A stretch of 64,000 nt of DNA from JABDMH01 sp964428345 (GTDB lineage: Bacteria > Bacteroidota > Bacteroidia > Chitinophagales > Saprospiraceae): positions 62,001 to 126,000 of the forward strand of contig CAYRYD010000008.1 of assembly GCA_964428345.1 (NCBI GenBank), read 5' to 3'. Both the position numbers and the translations under genes were made by a program. The notes beneath the pieces are model-generated. The model was given only the letters and a program-made list of their open reading frames with translations, ran no database searches and was not told where the DNA came from. This document shows positions 53,646 through 62,828 of this stretch, piece after piece; within the stretch, counting starts at the first letter, position 1; each line of letters starts with the position of its first letter.

Positions 53646-54473
53646 TTAATTGCTGTTGATGCCGATAAAAATATTGGCGAGCAGGGCAGCAGTCGAAATT
53701 ACCGAAAGCACAATGCCTACGGATTGAGCGCTGACATCAAATCCTTTCGCCTTGATGGGCTCTATATAAATCAGATCGTTTGGATGAATGAAGTAATATT
53801 CTGTACCTATAAAGTCCGGTTTGTTGAGATCCAGTATGACGGACCTTGTCCCATTGCCGTTTCTCCTGATTAGCTTCACCTTTTTCCGGTTGCCAAAATC
53901 GGTGAAGTCTCCGGCCAGACTGATGGCTTCAAGTATGGTGGTTTGATTGTTGAAGAAATAATGTACTCCGGGGTTTTCTACCTCGCCCAGTATCGTAACC
54001 CGGAGGTTGGCCAGTTTGACATTGGTAGATGCAAACTTGAGGTAAGGTGCGTAGGCGGAATCCAGTCTGGTTTTCAACTGTGAGGTATTTAATCCGGCTA
54101 CCTTGACCTGGTCCAGCAGAGGTAGCTGAATGTATCCTTCGGGATCGACCTCGTAGCTGTTGTAATACAGGGCGTTTGGACCGTATTCACGGGTGGTGTT
54201 ATTCAGGCTTCGGGAGGTAAACTCCTGCTGTAAATATTCGGAAGTATTGCCTTCAAAGGTATTGATATTGATGATCAGGAGATCCGATGGTTGAATGATA
54301 AAATCTGCCGGTGGCATCAGGTTACCTTCCCTTACGGCCGTATTCAATCCCCGTTCGATAGAGGGATCCGATCCGTTAAGGGTTATTAATTCATGGTGTG
54401 ACACACAGGATTGTGCGATGATCAAAGTGATAGCCAGATAGAAAAGTATCGGTGCCTGTTCCAATCGAATCAT
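53646..54473 (-). CDS. Wza-like polysaccharide export lipoprotein
   Basis: A 275-residue protein of the polysaccharide export (Poly_export/SLBB) type. The signal LFYLAITLIIAQSC ends at the lipidated Cys near residue 23. The export domain begins at FIIQPSDLLIININTFEG, followed by an SLBB domain (VTILGEVENPGVHYFFNNQT) and a C-terminal membrane segment (VGIVLSVISTAALLANIFIG). The single C-terminal helix matches the Wza architecture, and it should form the outer-membrane export channel. It is the first gene of the minus-strand synthesis operon. Confidence 0.88.
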   Translation of the reverse strand: MIRLEQAPILFYLAITLIIAQSCVSHHELITLNGSDPSIERGLNTAVREGNLMPPADFIIQPSDLLIININTFEGNTSEYLQQEFTSRSLNNTTREYGPNALYYNSYEVDPEGYIQLPLLDQVKVAGLNTSQLKTRLDSAYAPYLKFASTNVKLANLRVTILGEVENPGVHYFFNNQTTILEAISLAGDFTDFGNRKKVKLIRRNGNGTRSVILDLNKPDFIGTEYYFIHPNDLIYIEPIKAKGFDVSAQSVGIVLSVISTAALLANIFIGINSN

Positions 54474-54939
54474 TGAATTCTACATTATGTATTAATTCAC
54501 CAAGTTCCTGGAGCACCAACATGGTCTGGGCAAGAGAATGGAATTTCTACTACGGAGTGTTCTCTTACTTTCGGGTACAAAAATACACATTGGTTTACAT
54601 AATTCCAACTATCTCAACTTATTAGACCGGATTTCCTTAGTTTCACAATGACCGATCATCTGAATTTATCATATGTTCCTCCATGAATATGTCCATGACC
54701 TGCCCACAAGTACAAGTGCATCGGTAGATCAATGGAGTGATAGGTATTTGTCGGTCTGTTATATAGATATGCATGTGAATTTTAATGTTATGTATGGCTG
54801 TGCTTTTAACTTCTGATCGGATGCATCTACTGGGTTTTGAAAAAAATATCCGGTACACGGATTTTTTTTGGGCAATGTATCATTCCGGGCCCTCCAATGG
54901 CCTGATTTTTGTCATTCAATAGTCGATCACTCAAAAGCT
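54474..54939. other. Intergenic region between the two divergent polysaccharide operons
   Basis: 466 bases without a credible gene; the small minus-strand frame at 54643-54858 has no recognisable features. It should contain promoters for both halves of the locus. I see no strong TAnnTTTG box. A leader hairpin with T-run lies at 54848-54869, before the plus-strand cassette. Confidence 0.5.
54848..54869 (+). terminator. Leader terminator or attenuator before the sugar cassette
   Basis: ATCCG-GTACA-CGGAT followed by seven further Ts, and preceded by a run of As that can extend the stem. It lies about 70 bases before the ATG at 54940. A terminator inside a leader suggests attenuation, but it could also end a transcript coming from upstream. 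Confidence 0.5.
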
Positions 54940-55992
54940 ATGAATGTACTGATTACAGGAAACCTTGGCTACGTTGGTCCTGGGGTTGTCAGAGAATTTC
55001 GAAGGCGCATTCCCAGCGCTGGGATCTACGGCTATGATATCGGCTATTTTGCGGGTAATCTCACTACGGGCACTATCTGTCCGGAGATCTATCTGAATGC
55101 CCAGCATTATGGTGATGTACGTCATTTTCCGGAGCGATTGCTGGAAGGAATGGATGCCGTGGTCAGTCTGGCAGCCATCTCTAATGATCCGATTGGCAAT
55201 CTGTATGAGAAACCGACCATGGAGATCAATTACGAAGCCAATGTCCGGATAGCGGAATTGGCAAAAAAACAGGGAGTCTCAAACTTTGTCTTTGCTTCCA
55301 GTTGCAGCGTTTACGGGGCTGCTGGTGAGGAAGCCCGCCAGGAAGAGTCGGAAGTAAATCCACTAACCGCCTATGCCCGGTCAAAGATATCTTCGGAGCA
55401 GGCGCTGCAATCCCTCGCCACCACCGGATTTCAGGTTACGTGTCTGCGCTTTGCGACGGCCTGCGGCATGAGTGACCGGCTAAGGCTGGACCTGGTGTTG
55501 AATGATTTTGTCGCCGGAGCAATGGCCAGTGGTAAGATTGACATATTGAGCGACGGAACACCATGGAGGCCATTGATCAATGTACGGGATATGGCCCGGG
55601 CTATTTTCTGGGCTTCTCAGCGGACATCAGAGCAGGGCGGACCATTTCTGATCGTCAATACGGGTAGTAATCACTGGAACTATCAAGTGAAAGATCTGGC
55701 ATACGCCGTTCAGCAACTGATGCCCGAAGTTACTGTGAGCATCAACAAAGATGCTGTTCCGGACAAACGCTCTTACCGGGTTAATTTTGACCGGTACGGG
55801 CAACTGGCACCTGAATTTCAACCTTTGTATTCCTTAAACGATACGGTGGCTGATTTGAGAAGAGGTCTGGAAAGCATGCGATTTTCTGATAAGCAATTCA
55901 GAAATGGGAACTTAATGCGGTTGAATGTAATTAGAGAATTACAAAAACGAAAGGTCATCACTGCCGGTTTGAATCTGAGTTATGAAATTTAA
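54940..55992 (+). CDS. NAD-dependent epimerase/dehydratase (SDR), nucleotide-sugar type
   Basis: A 350-residue extended SDR enzyme. I chose the ATG at 54940 because it puts MNVLITGNLGYVGPGVV, the NAD-binding TGxxGxxG strand, at the N-terminus; a TTG at 54868 would add 24 residues and lies within the hairpin region. The catalytic YARSK (Y-x3-K) is near residue 147, with the Ser of SSCSVYG before it. It acts on a nucleotide-activated sugar (dehydration, epimerisation or reduction), product unknown. It overlaps the next gene by 11 bases. Confidence 0.87.
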   Translation: MNVLITGNLGYVGPGVVREFRRRIPSAGIYGYDIGYFAGNLTTGTICPEIYLNAQHYGDVRHFPERLLEGMDAVVSLAAISNDPIGNLYEKPTMEINYEANVRIAELAKKQGVSNFVFASSCSVYGAAGEEARQEESEVNPLTAYARSKISSEQALQSLATTGFQVTCLRFATACGMSDRLRLDLVLNDFVAGAMASGKIDILSDGTPWRPLINVRDMARAIFWASQRTSEQGGPFLIVNTGSNHWNYQVKDLAYAVQQLMPEVTVSINKDAVPDKRSYRVNFDRYGQLAPEFQPLYSLNDTVADLRRGLESMRFSDKQFRNGNLMRLNVIRELQKRKVITAGLNLSYEI

Positions 55993-56536
55993 ACCAACGG
56001 AATTGCCCGGCTTAGTCCTTATTGAACTGGAGCCTTTCCAGGATGATCGGGGTTTCTTTACCCGGATATTTTGCCGTCGTGAATTCTCGGATGCTGGCCT
56101 GGATGCCGATTTTGTCCAGACCAATCATTCCATCACCCACCAGAAAGGTACAGTCAGAGGGCTTCATTATCAACATCCTCCCGATATGGAAGCCAAGGTT
56201 ATCCGGTGTATCCGGGGGGCTGTCTATGATGTAGCGGTTGATTTGAGGAAAAACTCCCCCACCTACCTGCATTACTTCACTGTGGAGTTGAGTGAAAGCA
56301 ATAACCGGATGATCTATATACCTCGCGGATTCGCCCATGGTTTTCAGACCCTGGACGATCACACCAGCCTGATCTACCAGCATTCTGCCTACTACCGGCC
56401 TGGTGCCGAGGGAGGACTGCGATATGACGATCCGGCTATCGGCATAATCTGGCCACTGCCGGTGACGATGATATCGGAGAAAGACAGGAGTTATATCTAT
56501 ATCACCCCGGCGTTTGAAGGAGTCAGTAGTTTTTAA
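55982..56536 (+). CDS. RmlC-like dTDP-4-dehydrorhamnose 3,5-epimerase family protein
   Basis: A 184-residue cupin enzyme. RmlC marks are DDRGFFTRIF, TNHSITHQKGTVRGLHYQ (with the catalytic His in the LHYQ motif), DVAVDLRKNSPTYL and IPRGFAHGFQTL. It should epimerise a 4-keto-6-deoxy nucleotide sugar, not necessarily dTDP-linked. It overlaps the SDR gene by 11 bases and is 19 bases before the methyltransferase gene. Confidence 0.88.
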   Translation: MKFKPTELPGLVLIELEPFQDDRGFFTRIFCRREFSDAGLDADFVQTNHSITHQKGTVRGLHYQHPPDMEAKVIRCIRGAVYDVAVDLRKNSPTYLHYFTVELSESNNRMIYIPRGFAHGFQTLDDHTSLIYQHSAYYRPGAEGGLRYDDPAIGIIWPLPVTMISEKDRSYIYITPAFEGVSSF

Positions 56537-56555
56537 AGATTAACATTTGTAAGTT

Positions 56556-57836
56556 TTGTACACTCAATCAGTTGAAAAACCCGAACCGAAAAATGACCAT
56601 CTGAGTCGCTGCCGTTTTTGTGGTGAAGTCCTGGAAAAATCAGTGGTCGATCTGGGGATGTCCCCACTTTGCCAGAAGCATGTCAAACCTTCGGAGAAAA
56701 ATCTGTTGGAACGGTTTTATCCGCTCCATGCATACGTCTGTACCAATTGCTGGTTAATGCAACTCGAAGAGTTTGCTACTCCGGAAGAAATTTTTGCCGA
56801 AGACTATGCTTACTTTTCATCCTATTCGGAAAGTTGGCTGGAGCATGCCAGAGTCTATACCGATCTGATGACCAAACGTTTTGATATCAATCAAAATCAT
56901 CTGGTGGTGGAGATAGCCAGCAACGATGGTTATTTACTTCAGTGGTTTCAAAAGAAGGGTATTCCCGTTCTGGGCATCGAACCCGCATTAAATGTAGCGC
57001 TGGTCGCCAGAAGCCGGCAGATACCGACAGAGTCACGGTTTTTTGGCCGGCAGGCTGCAGTCGAGCTGGCGGACACTTATGGCAAGGCCGATCTTCTGCT
57101 GGGAAATAATGTACTGGCCCATGTACCGGATATCAATGATTTTGTGTCCGGCATGAAAGTGATGCTCAAACCAGGTGGGGTCATTACCATGGAATTTCCT
57201 CATTTACAACGGCTGATCGAAGAGAATCAGTTTGATACGATTTACCATGAGCATTTTTCCTATTTATCTTTTTCGGCGGTAAAGCGGATTTTTGAACATC
57301 ACGATTTGACGCTTTTTGATGTCGAAGAATTATCAACACATGGAGGTTCAATCCGGATCTACGCCAGACATTCCGATGATTTGACCAAACCCATCAGCGA
57401 TCGGGCTCACCAGTTGTTACAGCGGGAAAAGGATCTCGGTATGGAAACATCCGGATATTACAGCGATTTTGAAGAAAGGGTAAAACAGACCAAGCGTAAA
57501 TTGCTGCAGTTTCTGATTACCCAAAAAAACGAGGGTAAATCTATTGTTGGTTACGGTGCACCGGGTAAAGGCAATACTTTATTGAATTACTGCGGGATCC
57601 GGACCGATTTTCTTGATTATACCGTCGACAGAAGCCCGCACAAACAGGGTAATTATTTACCCGGAAGCCGGATTCCTATTTACGCTCCTGAAATGATCCG
57701 TGCCACTAAACCGGATTTTGTGCTGATACTTCCCTGGAATCTTGAGACCGAGATAATCCGTCAAATGAACCATATCAAGGAATGGGGAGGCAAATTTGTA
57801 GTACCTATACCAGAAGTAAGGGTTGTTGACTTGTAA
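56556..57836 (+). CDS. Sugar C-methyltransferase (NovU/TylCIII-like)
   Basis: A 426-residue SAM-dependent methyltransferase with three parts: an N-terminal zinc-binding domain (CRFCG near residue 20, then HAYVCTNCWLMQLEEF), a central SAM-binding domain (VVEIASNDGYLLQWF near residue 112, LLGNNVLAHVPDINDFV), and a C-terminal domain with GYGAPGKGNTLLNYCGI. This arrangement is that of C-methyltransferases acting on dehydrated nucleotide sugars. Start TTG at 56556; no in-frame ATG is available before the zinc domain. It should make a branched-chain sugar. Confidence 0.85.
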   Translation: MYTQSVEKPEPKNDHLSRCRFCGEVLEKSVVDLGMSPLCQKHVKPSEKNLLERFYPLHAYVCTNCWLMQLEEFATPEEIFAEDYAYFSSYSESWLEHARVYTDLMTKRFDINQNHLVVEIASNDGYLLQWFQKKGIPVLGIEPALNVALVARSRQIPTESRFFGRQAAVELADTYGKADLLLGNNVLAHVPDINDFVSGMKVMLKPGGVITMEFPHLQRLIEENQFDTIYHEHFSYLSFSAVKRIFEHHDLTLFDVEELSTHGGSIRIYARHSDDLTKPISDRAHQLLQREKDLGMETSGYYSDFEERVKQTKRKLLQFLITQKNEGKSIVGYGAPGKGNTLLNYCGIRTDFLDYTVDRSPHKQGNYLPGSRIPIYAPEMIRATKPDFVLILPWNLETEIIRQMNHIKEWGGKFVVPIPEVRVVDL

Positions 57837-57898
57837 TGCAAATTGTGAATCGTCTGAAATATGGACTATCATTTAGTAATTTTAGAGATAAATAGATT

Positions 57899-58705
57899 AT
57901 GAAAGTTGTTTTATTCTGCGGTGGTCAGGGCACGCGTTTGAGGGAGTACTCCGAAACCATTCCTAAACCCATGGTAAAGATCGGTTACCGGCCCATTCTT
58001 TGGAATGTAATGCGTTATTACGCCCATTTTGGTATCAAAGATTTTATTCTTGCACTGGGATACAAGGGCGATGTGATTAAAAATTATTTTGTTAACTATG
58101 ATGAGACGATTTCCAACGATTTTGTATACACCAAAGGAGGAAAGGAGATTGAGTTGCTGGCATCTGACATTGAAGACTGGCGGATCACTTTTGTGGATAC
58201 AGGTATACATGCCAATGTGGGCATGCGACTAAGGAGGGTCAGGCAACATCTGGAAGGGGAGGAGATGTTTTTTGCCAATTATGCCGATGGTCTTACGGAT
58301 CTGGATTTGTCGCTGATGATCGATCAGTTTGTAGGTTATCCTGAAATGATTGCCAGTTTTATGCTTTACCGGCCGACGGCAACTTTTCACGTAGTGCAGA
58401 CCAATGGCCATAATATGGTCACCTCGATCAGTCCGATATCTCGGTCCAATCTATGGTACAATACCGGATATTTTATCTTCCGTCCTGAGATATTCGACTA
58501 TATAAATGATGGCGAAGAGTTGGTAGAAGAACCTTTTCAACGGTTAATCCAGGACAAGAGGTTGCTGGGTTATCACCATCACGGATTCTGGCAGGCGATG
58601 GATACATTCAAAGATAAAATGTTGCTGGATGAAATGGAAGCGAAAGGACAGACCCCTTGGGAAGTCTGGAAAAGAAGTCAATCAGTGGTCAATCAGATCC
58701 CATGA
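57899..58705 (+). CDS. Sugar-1-phosphate nucleotidyltransferase (RfbF-like)
   Basis: A 268-residue nucleotidyltransferase close to glucose-1-phosphate cytidylyltransferase. It begins MKVVLFCGGQGTRLREYSET (nucleotide-binding GGxGTRL), has PKPMVKIGYRPILWNVMRYY, and later GDVIKNYF, FFANYADGLTDLDL (metal-binding Asp) and WYNTGYFIFRPEIF. RfbF-type enzymes make CDP-glucose, the precursor of CDP-linked dideoxy or branched sugars. Its stop overlaps the next ATG. Confidence 0.87.
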   Translation: MKVVLFCGGQGTRLREYSETIPKPMVKIGYRPILWNVMRYYAHFGIKDFILALGYKGDVIKNYFVNYDETISNDFVYTKGGKEIELLASDIEDWRITFVDTGIHANVGMRLRRVRQHLEGEEMFFANYADGLTDLDLSLMIDQFVGYPEMIASFMLYRPTATFHVVQTNGHNMVTSISPISRSNLWYNTGYFIFRPEIFDYINDGEELVEEPFQRLIQDKRLLGYHHHGFWQAMDTFKDKMLLDEMEAKGQTPWEVWKRSQSVVNQIP

Positions 58706-59355
58706 TCTCGTTCATACCCGAAGCTCAGTCGGAACGAAAATTGGATATCCTCTGCCTCGGCGCGCATTGCGATGACATTGAGATTGGGTGCGGAGGTACG
58801 CTTTTAAAATGGATCGGGCAGGAAAGGATACGAAAAATCATCTGGGTGGTCTTTAGTGCCGATGAGAAGAGAAAGAATGAAGCATTGTCCAGCGCAAACC
58901 AGTACCTGGAGACCATAACGGATCATGAAATCTTCATTATGAATTACCGGGATGCATTCTTAAGTTATTCCGGACTGGAGATCAAGGAAGACTTCGAACG
59001 GATAAGATCAAAAATTAAACCCGACATCATCTTCACCCATTGCCGGAATGACCGGCATCAGGATCACCGGCTATTGTCAGACCTCACCTGGAATACTTTC
59101 CGGAATCACCTGATCCTGGAGTATGAAATACCAAAATACGATGGCGATCTGGGACACCCCAACGCTTTCGTCGCTATAAAACGGGAGACCGCCGAGCAAA
59201 AAATCTCGCTATTGATGGAGTGTTTTATCAGTCAGACCGGTAAGCACTGGTTTGATGAAGAAACCTTTAAATCGCTGATGCGAATCAGAGGATTGGAATG
59301 CGGAAGTCCTACCCGTTACGCTGAATCTTTTTATATAAGAAAATGTCTGATTTAA
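58702..59355 (+). CDS. PIG-L family deacetylase
   Basis: A 217-residue PIG-L/LmbE-type zinc deacetylase starting at the ATG at 58702, which overlaps the RfbF stop. The longer frame from 58657 runs into the RfbF coding region and adds nothing. Motifs are CLGAHCDDIEIGCGGTL (AHxDD metal site), HCRNDRHQDHRL (HxxDH type) and the C-terminal RYAESFYIRK. It should remove an acetyl or other acyl group from an amino sugar or related substrate in the cassette. Confidence 0.88.
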   Translation: MISFIPEAQSERKLDILCLGAHCDDIEIGCGGTLLKWIGQERIRKIIWVVFSADEKRKNEALSSANQYLETITDHEIFIMNYRDAFLSYSGLEIKEDFERIRSKIKPDIIFTHCRNDRHQDHRLLSDLTWNTFRNHLILEYEIPKYDGDLGHPNAFVAIKRETAEQKISLLMECFISQTGKHWFDEETFKSLMRIRGLECGSPTRYAESFYIRKCLI

Positions 59356-59359
59356 GCTG

Positions 59360-60709
59360 ATGGCCAGTAGAAGACCCTTCATCGGAGAACTCGCCAGATC
59401 CAATGATTTAAGAGCGCGATTTCACGCAGCAATTCCCGGAGGTAGTCATACCTATGCCAAGGGCGATGACCAGTTTCCGGAGCACTACCTTCCAATTATG
59501 GACAGAGGGGAAGGATGCTTTGCCTGGGATGTTGACGGAAATCGCTATATCGAGTACGGCATGGGTCTTCGTTCGGTAACTCTGGGGCATGCTTTCAAAC
59601 CAGTGGTGGAAGCGGCTTGCCGGCAGATGAAGCTGGGCTCTAACTTTACCAGACCGGCTTTGATTGAGCTTGAGGCGGCCGAAACTTTCCTGGAGATTGT
59701 ACCAGGTGCCGAAATGGTTAAATTCGGAAAGAACGGATCGGATGCTACCACTGCCGCCCTGAAACTGGCCCGGGCCTATACTGGCCGTGATATGGTGGCA
59801 ATCTGCCAGGATCATCCTTTTTTTTCCATCGATGACTGGTTTATTGGCGCTACCTGCATTAATCGCGGCATCCCTGAATCGATCCGGTCTCTGACGGCGA
59901 CATTTAAATATAACGATCTGCAAAGCCTGGAAAACCTGTTTGAGCGGTACCCCGGCCGGATAGCGTGTATTTTTCTGGAACCCGAAAAGAACGATCCTCC
60001 ACACGACGGTTATCTGCATAAAGCGCAGGAATTGTGTCACCGGCATGGAGCCCTGTTTGTTCTGGATGAAATGATAACGGGTTTCCGGTGGCATCTCGGT
60101 GGAGCCCAGACGCAATACCGGGTGATACCGGACCTTTCTACTTTTGGAAAAGCGATGGGCAATGGATTTGCCATTTCAGCGCTGGCGGGCAGGAAGGAGT
60201 TTATGCAACTGGGCGGATTGGAGCACCGGGATGAACGGGTATTCCTCCTGTCGACAACCCACGGAGCCGAGACCCATGCTCTGGCAGCATTTCTTGCCAT
60301 AGTGAAAACCTACAGGGAAGACGGGGTGATCAATTGTCTGAGACAACAGGGCGAGCGGCTCCGGTCAGGGCTGGAAGCAAGTATTGCCAGCCACCACCTG
60401 AGTGAATTCATCAGCATTCCCGGACATCCGGCTTGTCTGGTGTGTGCTACCTCCGATCATCAGGGGCCTGGCTCCCAGCCATTCCGTACGCTTTTATTGC
60501 AGGAGATTATTCGCCGGGGGATTCTGGCTCCCAACCTGGTGATCAGTTACGCACATGGTGATGAAGAGGTAGATCATACGGTTGAGGTATTTGATGCTGC
60601 TTTTGCTGTGTACCGGAAAGCACTGGATGAGGGAGTAGAGAAATATCTCAGGGGAAGAAGTGTTCAGCCGGTATATCGCAAGTGGAACTATGCAGAAGAT
60701 ATCCAGTGA
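59360..60709 (+). CDS. Class III PLP aminotransferase (GSA-aminomutase-like)
   Basis: A 449-residue PLP enzyme of the glutamate-1-semialdehyde aminotransferase type. It has AIPGGSHTYAKGDDQFPEHY at the N-terminus, VKFGKNGSDATTAALKLARA near residue 125, LFVLDEMITGFRWHLGGAQT near residue 235 and the PLP lysine in STFGKAMGNGFAISALAG near residue 265. In this sugar cassette it most likely transfers an amino group to a keto-sugar or makes a small amino group for attachment. Four bases follow the PIG-L stop. Confidence 0.88.
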   Translation: MASRRPFIGELARSNDLRARFHAAIPGGSHTYAKGDDQFPEHYLPIMDRGEGCFAWDVDGNRYIEYGMGLRSVTLGHAFKPVVEAACRQMKLGSNFTRPALIELEAAETFLEIVPGAEMVKFGKNGSDATTAALKLARAYTGRDMVAICQDHPFFSIDDWFIGATCINRGIPESIRSLTATFKYNDLQSLENLFERYPGRIACIFLEPEKNDPPHDGYLHKAQELCHRHGALFVLDEMITGFRWHLGGAQTQYRVIPDLSTFGKAMGNGFAISALAGRKEFMQLGGLEHRDERVFLLSTTHGAETHALAAFLAIVKTYREDGVINCLRQQGERLRSGLEASIASHHLSEFISIPGHPACLVCATSDHQGPGSQPFRTLLLQEIIRRGILAPNLVISYAHGDEEVDHTVEVFDAAFAVYRKALDEGVEKYLRGRSVQPVYRKWNYAEDIQ

Positions 60710-62030
60710 ATCCGGTCAGTCAACCGGGCAGGCTGTTTACGACCTGGTAAGCAGGCTTTTTCCAATTTGCCGGAGTATTACCGGAAATGGCGTCCGTGAG
60801 TCTTTAAAGATTCTGGGTGACCATATTCCATTGCAAATACGGGAGGTGGCAACCGGGACAGCAGTCTTTGATTGGACGATACCCCGTGAGTGGAATATTC
60901 GCGAAGCCTGGATCAGGGACAGCCGGGGAAATACCGTGGTTGATTTCAAAGACAACAATCTGCACATCCTTAATTACAGTGTGCCATTCCAGGGAAAACT
61001 AAATCTCCCGGAGCTTAAAAAGCATCTCTATACGATTCCCGAAAAACCGGATCTGATCCCTTACCGTACCTCTTATTATCAGGAAAACTGGGGGTTTTGT
61101 CTGAGTCATAGTCAGCTGCTGTCACTCCGGGAGGATATGTACGAGGTATACGTCGATGCTTCCCTGCAAGACGGTTATCTGACCTACGGTGAATTGCTAA
61201 TTCCAGGAGCCCGGAATGATGAGTTTCTTCTGTCGGCTCATATCTGTCATCCATCACTGGCCAATGATAATTTATCCGGCGTGGCACTGCTGACCTTTCT
61301 CGCACGGGAATTGATGAGCAGCAATAATCAATATTCCTATCGCTTTCTTTTCATACCAGGAACGATTGGATCGATCTGCTGGCTGGCTCAGAATGAACCG
61401 CATCTGAGCCGGATCAAGGGTGGACTGGTCGCCTCATTACTCGGTGACAGTGCAGCCTTTCATTACAAGAAGAGTCGTGACGGCTTTACTGTACTCGATC
61501 AATTGGTACAGTTTGTACTGGCAGAGTCCGGGTATCCCTTTGAGATTCTTGATTTTTCCCCCTATGGATACGATGAGCGTCAGTTTTGTTCTCCCGGTAT
61601 TAATCTTCCGGTAGGTAGTCTGACCCGTTCGACATACGGCTACTATGAGTACCATACTTCGGCCGATAACCTGGATTTTATCTCTGCTGCTGAATTACAG
61701 CGATCCTATGAGGTCTATCGCCGGTTGATCGATATCTGGGATAAGAATCTGGTCTACTTAAATCTCAGTCCGAAAGGTGAACCTCAGCTCGGGAAACGCG
61801 GTCTCTATCAGGCCATCGGAGGGGAGAGCGACCGCGACCAATTGCAGATGGCCATGTTGTGGGTCCTGAATTTGTCTGACGGACAGCACAGCCTTCTGGA
61901 CATCACCACTAGATCGAAGCTTCCATTTCCACTCATCGTCAAAGTGACAGAATTGCTGGAATCAAGGGGTTTACTTAAGAGAATACATCACCATCCCACC
62001 CTCGGTAACCTGATTTCGGGCAAAGAATAA
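60690..62030 (+). CDS. DUF4910/DUF2172-type zinc hydrolase-like protein with C-terminal winged helix
   Basis: A 446-residue protein starting at ATG 60690, which overlaps the aminotransferase gene end by 20 bases. The N-terminal and central parts resemble the DUF2172/DUF4910 aminopeptidase-like fold, with SAHICHPSLANDNLSGVALL (near residue 185) as probable metal site and FSPYGYDERQFCSPGINLPV further on. The end is a winged-helix-like domain (residues about 375-446). Such proteins are often in polysaccharide clusters. The true reaction is unknown, though a hydrolase acting on a peptide- or amide-like bond is plausible. It is the last gene of the cassette. Confidence 0.8.
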   Translation: MQKISSESGQSTGQAVYDLVSRLFPICRSITGNGVRESLKILGDHIPLQIREVATGTAVFDWTIPREWNIREAWIRDSRGNTVVDFKDNNLHILNYSVPFQGKLNLPELKKHLYTIPEKPDLIPYRTSYYQENWGFCLSHSQLLSLREDMYEVYVDASLQDGYLTYGELLIPGARNDEFLLSAHICHPSLANDNLSGVALLTFLARELMSSNNQYSYRFLFIPGTIGSICWLAQNEPHLSRIKGGLVASLLGDSAAFHYKKSRDGFTVLDQLVQFVLAESGYPFEILDFSPYGYDERQFCSPGINLPVGSLTRSTYGYYEYHTSADNLDFISAAELQRSYEVYRRLIDIWDKNLVYLNLSPKGEPQLGKRGLYQAIGGESDRDQLQMAMLWVLNLSDGQHSLLDITTRSKLPFPLIVKVTELLESRGLLKRIHHHPTLGNLISGKE

Positions 62031-62133
62031 AATTGAACATAGACGATCGATTATCACCAGAAAACTGAGATCAGGATAACTTGGTCTTAACGACACGAGG
62101 GATAATCCTAAATTTTATCCCGTTTTCCCGGCA

Positions 62134-62164
62134 TCTGGTTCCTTCGTATAAGTTATTACTTTTG
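62134..62164 (+). promoter_or_regulatory. Promoter of the FecI-FecR-receptor operon
   Basis: TCTG (62134-62137), 19 bases, TACTTTTG (62157-62164). The -7 box matches TAnnTTTG fully and ends seven bases before the ATG at 62172, so the leader would be very short. Confidence 0.55.
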
Positions 62165-62171
62165 CTGAACC

Positions 62172-62747
62172 ATGAGTATTCCCGACAATCAGATACTGAT
62201 CAAACAGTTGGCAAATGGAGACCAGAAGGCCATGCGGGATATTTTTCAGCGTTTCTTTCCCCTGGTTTATCAGAAGATCTACCGGGTCATCCGTCAAAAG
62301 GAGTTGAGTGAAGATCTGGCGCAGGAGGTGTTTCTCAAGCTTTGGCGGAAACGGCAGGATGTCATGATCAGTCAATCCCTGGAGGGATATCTGGCGACAA
62401 TGGCCTATCATGAGGCTCTTGGTCATTTACGCAGAAAAGTTCCGGAACGTCAGTTGGTACAGACCGAACTGATAGCGGAAGAGGTTGCTTCTGATGGGCA
62501 TCTCGAAATCGAAGGGCAGGATCTTCAGGAGCGCATCGATGGAGTGATCAATACGCTGCCGCCAAGATGCAGGAGCGTATTTGTGCTCAGCCGCTTTGAG
62601 GGTAAAAGCTATAAAGAGATTGGGGAATTGATGGATATTTCCGTAAAGACCGTAGAGAATCAGATGATCAAGGCACTTAGTACGCTCAGATCCTCTCTCA
62701 AGGATCTGCTGACGGCCGGGATCATCTGGATTTCAATGCAAGGGTAA
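62172..62747 (+). CDS. FecI-type RNA polymerase sigma-70 factor
   Basis: A 191-residue ECF sigma factor of the Bacteroidota family-1 (FecI-like) type. Region 2 has AMRDIFQRFFPLVYQKIYRV and EDLAQEVFLKLWRKRQDV. Region 4 has INTLPPRCRSVFVLSRFEGK and KEIGELMDISVKTVENQMIK. It should transcribe a receptor operon when released by the FecR protein encoded 81 bases downstream. Such systems respond to iron chelates or polysaccharides sensed by a TonB-dependent receptor. Confidence 0.92.
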   Translation: MSIPDNQILIKQLANGDQKAMRDIFQRFFPLVYQKIYRVIRQKELSEDLAQEVFLKLWRKRQDVMISQSLEGYLATMAYHEALGHLRRKVPERQLVQTELIAEEVASDGHLEIEGQDLQERIDGVINTLPPRCRSVFVLSRFEGKSYKEIGELMDISVKTVENQMIKALSTLRSSLKDLLTAGIIWISMQG

Positions 62748-62828
62748 TCAGCAACTAATGAAAGAAAAAATATTTTTTCAAAGAATAGGGGTATTGGCTA
62801 CGATCGGGCATCCTGTTAATTGTACGAG

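Noticed and set aside
54643..54858. Small minus-strand gene in the gap between the polysaccharide operons
   Set aside because: 71 codons, overlaps the T-run hairpin, has no recognisable features and no promoter.
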